A stretch of 5,597 bases of DNA from Nitrososphaerales archaeon (lineage in GTDB: Archaea; Thermoproteota; Nitrososphaeria; Nitrososphaerales; UBA183): NCBI GenBank assembly GCA_030045755.1, contig JASIEW010000092.1, forward strand, positions 1-5,597, written 5' to 3'. A program made the position numbers and the translations under genes. The notes under the pieces were generated by a model, which worked only from the letters and a program-made list of their open reading frames with translations, made no database searches and was not told the origin of the DNA. Of this stretch, positions 1 to 5,429 are shown one piece after another; the stretch's first letter is position 1, and each line of letters opens with the position of its first letter.

Positions 1-746
1 CCGCATCTCCCGCACGCCTCGTCGAAGCCATTCGATATCCCCGGCCCCATCGTGGCCGGAGCGGTCCCGTCCAGCACCGCCAGGGCGTGGCCCAGGCAGT
101 CGAAGTTGGCGTACCTCTTTGTCGTGCCGTCCTCCCACCAGACGGCGTCCGCGAAGGACTCCCCGCCTTCAATGGAGAATCGCTCGCGCACCGCCTCTCT
201 GACTGCCCTGGCCTGGTCGGGCTCACCCCAGAGCTCGTACATGTCGGACAAGTGGATCTGGTTCGCCAGCAGGCACTTGCCCCGGTAGCACATCATCGCG
301 TCCCTCCAGTCCATCCCAGGGATCAGTCCGAGCTCGTTCTTCTGGTCTTCGACGTAGTCCACGCACCGCTGCAGATCCCGCCGCCTCGCCTCGAGGAATT
401 CCGCGTCCCCGCTGAGCCTGGAGTAGCGCACGGCGCCGATGACGAAGAGCATCTCCGTGTCGCAGGTCCAGAAGTGGTATCTCTGGTTCAGGATCCTGCG
501 CAAGCCCGAAGAGACGGCCGTCGGAAGCTGGCCGTTCTTTCTCTGGAGCCTCAGTATCGACTCGAAGTGCGCTTTCACTGCCGGCGCATAGCCGAGTCGG
601 AGGAGGGTGTCTTCGGAGTAGACGAGGTCTCTTACCCACAGGTCAGGGTAGGAGTGGGTGCTCGCCTTGAACCCCTTCTCGGTCCGGCACTCCCCTATCA
701 CCCTCTCGGCCTCCGCTAGCCGTCCCGCAGCGGCTTCAGCCTCCAC
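1..746 (-). CDS. Six-hairpin glycosidase, amylo-alpha-1,6-glucosidase-like (N-terminal part, cut by window edge)
   Basis: The minus frame is open from a GTG at 744-746 to the left edge, giving 248 residues with no stop. The sequence reads like an (alpha/alpha)6-barrel glycosidase: a YPDLWVRD segment (residues 33-40) followed by a G-Y-x(n)-LxxQxxNGQLP helix-turn (52-75), TCDTEMLFVIGAVRY (94-108), GLIPGMDWRD (140-149) and YANFDCLGHALAVLDG (212-227). These match the pattern of amylo-alpha-1,6-glucosidases and related six-hairpin enzymes, which hydrolyse alpha-glucosidic bonds in glycogen-like or other oligosaccharides. The acidic residues in VRD (D40) and DWRD (D146, D149) are plausible active-site positions, by analogy only. 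No signal peptide is seen, so it is probably cytoplasmic. The GTG is the only usable start after the in-frame upstream TGA, and a TATA-like element lies about 29 bp upstream, so the mRNA is probably leaderless. The exact GH family and substrate cannot be fixed without the C-terminal half. Confidence 0.8.
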   Translation of the reverse strand, partial: MEAEAAAGRLAEAERVIGECRTEKGFKASTHSYPDLWVRDLVYSEDTLLRLGYAPAVKAHFESILRLQRKNGQLPTAVSSGLRRILNQRYHFWTCDTEMLFVIGAVRYSRLSGDAEFLEARRRDLQRCVDYVEDQKNELGLIPGMDWRDAMMCYRGKCLLANQIHLSDMYELWGEPDQARAVREAVRERFSIEGGESFADAVWWEDGTTKRYANFDCLGHALAVLDGTAPATMGPGISNGFDEACGRC

Positions 747-771
747 GACTCGGTGCGACGATAACCGCCTG

Positions 772-777
772 CTATAA
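772..777 (-). promoter_or_regulatory. TATA box for the glycosidase gene
   Basis: The minus strand reads CTTATAGC here, an archaeal TATA-like element centred near 775. The first base of the GTG start (746) is about 29 bp downstream, so transcription would begin at or within a few bases of the start codon. The same element read on the plus strand (CTATAAG) could also serve the divergent gene, leaving a leader of about 25 nt. Confidence 0.5.
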
Positions 778-781
778 GCTC

Positions 782-797
782 CGGAAAGGGTATTTCA
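782..797 (+). promoter_or_regulatory. Possible BRE/TATA promoter for the GT-C-like membrane protein gene
   Basis: A purine-rich CGGAAA (782-787), resembling an archaeal BRE, is followed by GGGTATTTCAA, the only AT-rich run close upstream of the TTG start at 827. The predicted transcription start is near 820, giving a very short leader. The match to a TATA consensus is weak; the alternative is the CTATAAG element at 773-778. Confidence 0.35.
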
Positions 798-826
798 AAC
801 GGGCTCGGTCCGGCCCTCTGCTATCG

Positions 827-1846
827 TTGCGGAAGCACACCCTTCCACTGTTCATCGCCCTGGCCGCAGTAGGCGCCGCCGCGAGGGTCGCGCTGCTTGT
901 ACTGCCGGGCTCGCCGAAGACTGACGTCTTCTACTACGACACCCAGGCCGTGGGAGCGCTCCTGCACGGGATGGACCCTTACGGACACGCGTACTCAGTT
1001 CCGCCCTCTCTGGCGACGCCTGGCGCATCGATGGTCTTCGCTTATCTCCCAGGGGTCTTCGCGTTCCTGTTCCCGGCCGGTGTGGTTTCTGACGTCAGAC
1101 TGGGCCTGATCGTGGCCGACCTGCTGATCGCTGCGTCTCTTTTCATCACAGGTGGCAAGTACGGGCGGCTCTGCGCCGCGGTCTTCATCCTACTCCCTCC
1201 CACCATCCTCTTCTCGACGTGGTTCCCGGACGACTCGCTCCCTTCGATCGCCATGCTGTCGGTCGCGTTCGCGCTCGAGGCCAGAGGCAGGCGGAGAGGC
1301 TCCTCTGTGATGTGGGGCCTGTCCTTGGCTTCCGGGCAGCTGGCATGGCTCATCTTCCCTCTCTTCGTCTTCATGAGCGTCAGGCTCGGCCGCGTTCGCG
1401 AGGTGGTTGTGAGCGTCTGTGTGGCCGTGGCCGCCATGGTCCCGTTCCTGCTCTGGGACCCCTCGGCCTTCGTCTACGACACTACTCTCTTCCAGTTCGA
1501 GAGGACGGCTGCAGGCGTCGTGGGCAGCGGCCCCTTCGGACTGAGCGTCAACCCTTCGCTCGAAGGGATAGCCGTCTCGGCCGGGTTCTCGGTCCCGCTC
1601 CTGGTGAGGCTCGCGGCGACGGCTCTCGTGCTGGTCGGAGCAGCCAGCTTCGTACGCGAAGACCAGGGCTCGCTCCTCTTGGCGTCGACCGTGTTTTCTG
1701 CGGCGGCCCTCTTCCTGCTTCCAGAGGACCTGTTCGTCGCATATCTTGAGTTCCCACTGACGCTTCTCCTGTTCTGGCTCGCGGTCAGGTACGGAGGCGG
1801 CCAGTCGGGTGAGCGTCTGGGGTCGCACCCGTCTCTGAAAACTTAA
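827..1846 (+). CDS. Polytopic membrane protein, putative GT-C fold glycosyltransferase (GT87/DUF2029-like)
   Basis: This 339-aa protein is very hydrophobic, with about nine or ten predicted membrane helices: roughly residues 6-27, 66-84, 92-108, 113-130, 137-150, 161-184, 190-210, 246-275, 282-298 and 303-321. The long first outside loop has D33, YYD38 and HGMDPYGHAY (48-56), followed by a FAYLPG turn (71-76). A D-x-Y...(G)-x-(D/N)-P-Y pattern in the first loop is typical of GT-C membrane glycosyltransferases that use polyprenyl-phosphate sugar donors, such as alpha-mannosyltransferases of the GT87/DUF2029 type. A second conserved-looking loop carries STWFPDDSLPS (130-140). Function, donor and acceptor are inferred from family style only. 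TTG at 827 is the only start that keeps the first helix; the first in-frame ATG falls at residue 49, after it. It is divergent from a glycosidase gene and probably co-transcribed with the next membrane protein gene 26 bp downstream. Confidence 0.62.
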   Translation: MRKHTLPLFIALAAVGAAARVALLVLPGSPKTDVFYYDTQAVGALLHGMDPYGHAYSVPPSLATPGASMVFAYLPGVFAFLFPAGVVSDVRLGLIVADLLIAASLFITGGKYGRLCAAVFILLPPTILFSTWFPDDSLPSIAMLSVAFALEARGRRRGSSVMWGLSLASGQLAWLIFPLFVFMSVRLGRVREVVVSVCVAVAAMVPFLLWDPSAFVYDTTLFQFERTAAGVVGSGPFGLSVNPSLEGIAVSAGFSVPLLVRLAATALVLVGAASFVREDQGSLLLASTVFSAAALFLLPEDLFVAYLEFPLTLLLFWLAVRYGGGQSGERLGSHPSLKT

Positions 1847-1861
1847 GGAGCCGCGGCCTAC

Positions 1862-1866
1862 AAGGA
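1862..1866 (+). promoter_or_regulatory. Shine-Dalgarno-like AAGGA deciding a TTG start
   Basis: AAGGA lies 6 nt before the TTG at 1873, a normal Shine-Dalgarno spacing for an internal operon gene in archaea. This favours TTG 1873 over the in-frame ATG at 1894, which has no purine-rich motif in front. An AT-rich GAAAACTTAAG at 1836-1846, overlapping the previous stop codon, could be a weak internal TATA box. Confidence 0.4.
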
Positions 1867-1872
1867 TGCCGT

Positions 1873-2394
1873 TTGGATTCGCGTACGCACACGATGTACG
1901 CGGCAGTCGCGTGGGTCTCCCTGATCACGATAGTGGTCGTGAGCGCCTACGGACTCGGAGAGTCTCTCTATGGCTCGAAGGAGCCGGTAGGACAGTACCT
2001 GGTCGATGTGTACTGGCCGTTCCCGCCCTACATCGCCCAGCCGGTGTCTTACTTCAGCATAGCGTGCGTCGCGCTCTTCTACTCCGGCATGAGGCTCTGG
2101 GAAGAGAGGATAGCGAAGTGGCCCAGGTGGCTCCTCTCGTTCTTCCAGCTGACTGGGTTCGTTGTGGCGTTCTCAGCCGCCTATGAAGTGATGTACAACT
2201 TCATGCTCTGGGGGAGCACCTACACGATAGCGTGCGCCGGGGTCCAAGGCGCTTGCAACCCGGACGTCCTCGACACCTTCTACCCGTACGCGTGGAACCT
2301 CCTGTTCGCGACGAGAGCATTCGCGGCGCTGTTCGTGGTAAGCGGCTACTCCGTGTACTATCTGCGAAAGGTCACCGGTTCCGGAATGGTATAG
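1873..2394 (+). CDS. Uncharacterised membrane protein with four predicted helices
   Basis: I do not recognise a named family. The 173-residue protein has four clear hydrophobic segments at about 10-29, 53-73, 87-109 and 140-164. Between helices 1 and 2 is an aromatic/proline-rich loop (VDVYWPFPPYI, 44-54). Between helices 3 and 4 is a loop of about 25 residues containing two cysteines in an ACAGVQGAC arrangement (C121, C128), which could form a disulfide if the loop is extracytoplasmic. Conserved-looking charged residues in or near the membrane are E105 and R148. No catalytic or cofactor motif is visible. The start is TTG 1873, supported by an AAGGA 6 nt upstream; ATG 1894 would shorten it by seven residues without touching helix 1. 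It follows the GT-C-like gene by 26 bp in the same direction, so an operon and a shared envelope role are plausible but not shown. Confidence 0.7.
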   Translation: MDSRTHTMYAAVAWVSLITIVVVSAYGLGESLYGSKEPVGQYLVDVYWPFPPYIAQPVSYFSIACVALFYSGMRLWEERIAKWPRWLLSFFQLTGFVVAFSAAYEVMYNFMLWGSTYTIACAGVQGACNPDVLDTFYPYAWNLLFATRAFAALFVVSGYSVYYLRKVTGSGMV

Positions 2395-2396
2395 CC

Positions 2397-2753
2397 CTAC
2401 TGGGAGGCGGTCCCGTAGGCATACATCACGAACACGTGCCCTGCCGCAAAGACGACGAACGCGACCAAGGACACGACGCCCAGCGTCTGGAACGCCCCGT
2501 CGATCACTGTGGCAGCGGAGTAGGCCTGGTACAGGCAGAGGAGGAGCCCGAACGTGAGGGCTGAAAGACTCCAAGCCCAGCTGAGCCTGTTCGCCGGCAG
2601 GAACAGGAGCAGGGCCCCGCCCAGGGCGAAGAGGAGCACTGGCCACGCGACCAGGGCGGAGTAGTCGACGGCCGCTACGACCACCCAGAGCGCGGCGATC
2701 AGGAACAGGGCATAGGCCGACCTGGTCCTGATGATCCCGATGACGTCAGGCAT
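2397..2753 (-). CDS. Uncharacterised small four-helix membrane protein
   Basis: This 118-residue protein is almost entirely hydrophobic, with four predicted helices at about 13-30, 34-53, 58-79 and 90-113 (numbered from the alternative GTG), joined by very short loops. The N-terminus carries arginines (IIRTRS), favouring a cytoplasmic N-terminus. A histidine (H107) lies in the last helix and aspartates (D31, D86) at helix ends. No known family or motif is recognised. ATG at 2753 is preferred, with GTG at 2756 as an in-frame alternative one codon upstream. A good TATA box (TTTATAT on the minus strand) sits about 25-28 bp before either start, implying a leaderless or near-leaderless mRNA. It is convergent with the preceding four-helix protein gene, with 2 bp between stop codons, and divergent from the DNA polymerase gene. 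A clear own promoter and ordinary codon use support it as a real gene. Confidence 0.68.
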   Translation of the reverse strand: MPDVIGIIRTRSAYALFLIAALWVVVAAVDYSALVAWPVLLFALGGALLLFLPANRLSWAWSLSALTFGLLLCLYQAYSAATVIDGAFQTLGVVSLVAFVVFAAGHVFVMYAYGTASQ

Positions 2754-2769
2754 CACGAAGGCCGGAACT

Positions 2770-2793
2770 TCAAGACGATATAAAGAGTCTTGA
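2770..2793. promoter_or_regulatory. Dyad centred on a TATA box, candidate operator
   Basis: TCAAGAC (2770-2776) and GTCTTGA (2787-2793) form a perfect 7-bp inverted repeat separated by 10 bp that contain the GATATAAA element. A protein bound to this dyad would directly compete with TBP at the promoter of the four-helix protein gene. The dyad is seen; the operator role is inferred. Confidence 0.45.
2778..2784 (-). promoter_or_regulatory. TATA box for the four-helix membrane protein gene
   Basis: The minus strand reads CTTTATATC, the best archaeal TATA match in the window, centred at 2781. The predicted transcription start is about 2755, right at the GTG (2756) and ATG (2753) candidates. On the plus strand ATATAAAG could also start transcription near 2807, giving the polymerase gene a leader of about 39 nt. 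Confidence 0.6.
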
Positions 2794-2812
2794 TTTTCGA
2801 CTCCGCGAACTC

Positions 2813-2858
2813 GCTATGCTTATCTGCCGTCGGGCATAGCTCGCCGTGGACGCTATGC
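2813..2858 (+). repeat. Three-armed GCTATGC inverted/direct repeat around the polB start
   Basis: GCTATGC occurs at 2813-2819 and 2852-2858, and its exact reverse complement GCATAGC at 2834-2840. The middle arm can pair with either outer arm: with the first it makes a 7-bp stem with a 14-nt loop, and with the third a 7-bp stem with an 11-nt loop that holds the GTG start codon (2846-2848). The third arm also contains the alternative ATG at 2855. The repeats are certain; a regulatory role is inferred. Confidence 0.5.
2818..2825 (+). promoter_or_regulatory. Possible proximal TATA box for polB
   Basis: GCTTATCT is centred near 2821-2822, about 25 bp before the GTG at 2846, the spacing expected for a leaderless archaeal transcript. 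It is a weaker TATA match than the element at 2778-2784 and overlaps the first GCTATGC arm. Confidence 0.4.
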
Positions 2859-5395
2859 AGGCACAGACGCAGCTGTCATCAAAGGCGCTTGCAGGCAAGC
2901 TCGCGGAGCTGACCAGGCCCGTGTCAGAGACCGGAGTGACGCTCCTGGCGTCTGCGACCTATGACGGCGACACCCACCGTGCCGTGCTCAAGTTCTACGA
3001 TCCGGCAGCCGGCAGGTTCTGGCTGTGGACGGACAACACCGGGCATCGCCCGTATTGCTACACCAGGCTTCCGCGGGATGAGCTGACCGAGATAGCGAAG
3101 AGGAAGGACGTTGTCGAGATAGTAGACGAGGAAAGACTCGACCTCTTGAACGATGAGAAGGTCAGTCTCAGGAAGATAGTGACGACCGACCCTCTCGCCA
3201 TCGGAGGAGGGAACGAAAGCATCAGGGACAGGATAAAGGCCTGGGAGGCGGACATCAAGTACTACGAGAACTTCACGTACGACCGGGGCCTGCAGATGGG
3301 GACCTACTACACCGTCTCGGCCGGGAGGGTGCTCCCGAGAAGAAACGACGTCCCTGAGGTCGTCTCGAAGTCCTTGGAAGAGGTCGCGAGGAAGAACCCG
3401 GCGGAGTTCCAGCCGTACCTCAGCGCATGGGCGGAGCTTCTCGGCGCGCCCTTGTGTGACTTCCGGAGGGCCGCCCTGGACATAGAGGTCGCCAACGAAG
3501 AGGGGCGAGTCCCGGATCCTGAGGACCCGAAACAACCCGTGATCGCAGTCTCGTTCTACAGCGAGCAGGAGAGGGTCGTGTACCTACTGCGCGAAGGAAA
3601 GGGCATGGACGAAGGCCTCGCGAGGCCGTATGCGGTCGAGCTCTTCGACGACGAACGCGAGCTCCTCAGGGCCGTGATGTCGAAGATCCTCGACTACCCG
3701 TTCATAGTCACGTTCAACGGGGACGACTTCGACCTGCGCTACCTGAAGCACCGGGCCGAGGCAAAGGGCATAACGGAAGAGGAGGACCCGATAACCCTGG
3801 AGAGGGTCGCAGCGACGCTGAAGCACGGCGTCCACATCGACCTCTACCAGTTCTTCAGGAACAAGTCGATACAGGTCTACGCCTTCGGCAACAGGTACAC
3901 GGAGCACACGCTCAACGGCATCTCCGAGGCGCTGCTCAACAAGTCGAAGATCGAGTTCGAAGGCGAGATCGGTGAGCTGCCCCTGTCCAAGCTGGCCGAG
4001 TACTGCCTGAACGACTCCCAGCTGACCTACGAGCTGACTTCCGTCTCGGGGGCCGTCGTCATGAAGCTCCTGCTGATGATCTCGAGGATAGGGAGGATGC
4101 CCATCAACGACGTCTCCAGGCTGGGGGTCTCGAACTGGATCAGGAGCATGCTGTTCTTCGAGCACAGGCGGATCGGCGCGCTGATCCCCCGTCAGGACGA
4201 GCTGTCGAGCAAGGGAGAGGCCTCCTCTCAGGCGATAATCAAGGGGAAGAAGTACAAGGGAGGGTTCGTGATCGAGCCGAAGCCGGGGGTCTACTTCGAC
4301 GTGTCTGTGCTGGACTTCGCGAGCCTGTACCCGAGCCTGATCAAGGTCCAGAACCTCTCTTACGAGACGGTCAACTGCATCCACCCGGTCTGCAGGTCGA
4401 ACAGGATCCCCGAGACCGAGTCGTGGGTCTGCACGAAGCGCAAGGGGATCGTCAGCCTCACGACGGGTTCGCTCCGCGACCTGAGGGTCAACCACTACAA
4501 GCCGCTGGCGAAAGCCGCGACCCTGTCCAAAGACGAACGCGAGCTCTACAACGTGGTCAGCCAGGGCCTCAAGATATTCCTCAACGCGAGCTATGGGGTC
4601 CTGGGGTTCGAGACCTTCGCCTTCTACTGCCTTCCCGTGGCCGAGGCGACTGCGGCGCTTGGCCGCGACGCTATCACGAGGACGATCCAGACGTGCAAGA
4701 CCCTCGGAATCGACGTGGTCTACTCCGATACGGACTCCCTGTTCCTGCGCAACCCCTCGAAAGAGCAGGTCGCCGACGTGACGCGATGGACGGACAAAGA
4801 CCTGGGCGTGGAGCTGGACCTGGACAAGGTGTACAGGTACGTCGCCTTCAGCAGCAGAAAGAAGAACTACTTCGGGGTCCTGCAGGACGGGACCGTGGAC
4901 ATACGTGGCCTGACAGGGAAGAAGTCTCAGACGCCTGACTACCTCAAGGAGGTCTTCTACGGCGCTCTCGACATACTCAGGGCCGTGCAGACGCCCGAGG
5001 ACTTCCGGAAGGCGAGGGAGAGCACGAAGGAGCTGCTCGGGAAGATGATAGGCGACCTGAGGGCGAGGAGGGTGCCGGTGGAGAAGCTGTCCTTCAACGT
5101 CATGATGAGCAAGCCCACCGGGAGGTACAACGGGACGACGCCGCAGCACGTCAGGGCCGCGAAGCTCCTCGAAGAGAGCGGCAAGGAGGTCAAGGCAGGA
5201 GAGATAATCGCGTACGTCAAGACCAAGAGCCCGCCCTACGTCAAGCCCGTGGGCCTCGCCAAGGTCCAGGACGTGGACACTGAGAAGTACATCGAATACG
5301 CACACTCGATGTTCGACCAGATGCTCGACGCGCTGGACTTCAGCTTCGATGAGCTGATGGGCGGAACCACGCTGGACCTCTTCTGGTCATCCTAG
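2846..5395 (+). CDS. polB: Family-B DNA polymerase with 3'-5' exonuclease (archaeal replicative PolB)
   Basis: This complete 849-aa enzyme extends primers on template DNA and proofreads. The N-terminal domain includes HRPYCY (67-72), aligning with the FRPYxY segment that lines the uracil-sensing pocket of archaeal PolB; P116 and I119 fall where that pocket's second wall lies. The exonuclease domain has LDIE (D212, E214; Exo I), NGDDFD (291-296; Exo II) and YCLND (Y386, D390; Exo III). The polymerase domain has DFASLYPS (490-497; motif A), KIFLNASYG (576-584; motif B), YSDTDS (626-631; motif C) and KKNY (672-675). All catalytic residues are present. The thumb carries SKPTGRYNGTTPQHVRAAK (755-773), and the C-terminus ends in TTLDLFW, a PCNA-interaction-like tail. 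Length lies between Pyrococcus PolB (~775) and Sulfolobus Dpo1 (~882), the excess partly an insertion of about 45 residues before Exo I. Start GTG 2846 fits a TATA element 25 bp upstream; ATG 2855 is the alternative. Confidence 0.97.
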   Translation: MDAMQAQTQLSSKALAGKLAELTRPVSETGVTLLASATYDGDTHRAVLKFYDPAAGRFWLWTDNTGHRPYCYTRLPRDELTEIAKRKDVVEIVDEERLDLLNDEKVSLRKIVTTDPLAIGGGNESIRDRIKAWEADIKYYENFTYDRGLQMGTYYTVSAGRVLPRRNDVPEVVSKSLEEVARKNPAEFQPYLSAWAELLGAPLCDFRRAALDIEVANEEGRVPDPEDPKQPVIAVSFYSEQERVVYLLREGKGMDEGLARPYAVELFDDERELLRAVMSKILDYPFIVTFNGDDFDLRYLKHRAEAKGITEEEDPITLERVAATLKHGVHIDLYQFFRNKSIQVYAFGNRYTEHTLNGISEALLNKSKIEFEGEIGELPLSKLAEYCLNDSQLTYELTSVSGAVVMKLLLMISRIGRMPINDVSRLGVSNWIRSMLFFEHRRIGALIPRQDELSSKGEASSQAIIKGKKYKGGFVIEPKPGVYFDVSVLDFASLYPSLIKVQNLSYETVNCIHPVCRSNRIPETESWVCTKRKGIVSLTTGSLRDLRVNHYKPLAKAATLSKDERELYNVVSQGLKIFLNASYGVLGFETFAFYCLPVAEATAALGRDAITRTIQTCKTLGIDVVYSDTDSLFLRNPSKEQVADVTRWTDKDLGVELDLDKVYRYVAFSSRKKNYFGVLQDGTVDIRGLTGKKSQTPDYLKEVFYGALDILRAVQTPEDFRKARESTKELLGKMIGDLRARRVPVEKLSFNVMMSKPTGRYNGTTPQHVRAAKLLEESGKEVKAGEIIAYVKTKSPPYVKPVGLAKVQDVDTEKYIEYAHSMFDQMLDALDFSFDELMGGTTLDLFWSS

Positions 5396-5429
5396 GGCAG
5401 GACGCGACGTCCGCGGGTGGAGGCCCGGC
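5396..5429. terminator. Convergent gap with short GC hairpins, weak terminator candidate
   Basis: The 34-bp gap between the polB stop and the MscS-like stop contains GGACG-CGA-CGTCC (5400-5412), a perfect 5-bp stem with a 3-nt loop. A second small dyad, AGGC/GCCT (5421-5431), overlaps the MscS-like stop codon. There is no T-rich tract, which archaeal termination normally uses, so true terminator function is doubtful. Confidence 0.25.

Noticed and set aside
87..719. Open frame of 210 codons on the plus strand at the left end
   Set aside because: The opposite strand carries the recognisable glycosidase pattern (WVRD, GMDWRD, ALAVLDG). The plus frame shows no fold-like pattern and is a shadow.
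801..816. Possible hairpin GGGC...GCCC before the GT-C-like start
   Set aside because: Four base pairs plus a wobble in a GC-rich region is expected by chance.
769..824. Direct repeat CTGCTAT at 769-775 and 818-824 in the divergent promoter spacer
   Set aside because: Only 7 bp, 49 bp apart, and the first copy overlaps the TATA element; too weak to call an operator.
1190..1828. Open frame of 212 codons antisense to the GT-C-like gene
   Set aside because: Highly charged, repetitive composition without motifs; the plus frame gives a coherent multi-helix membrane protein.
2173..2646. Minus-strand frame of 157 codons spanning both four-helix protein genes
   Set aside because: It crosses two better-supported genes, is arginine/proline rich and has no start context or hydrophobic pattern.
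3584..5305. Open frame of 573 codons antisense to polB
   Set aside because: Its composition (R, L, V, D, P and H rich, no domain pattern) is what the opposite strand of a GC-rich gene with strong third-position G/C gives. The polB frame has every family motif, so the antisense frame is a shadow.
5400..5412. Intrinsic terminator after polB
   Set aside because: The 5-bp GC stem has no following T tract on either strand, so I list it only as a weak candidate within the gap.
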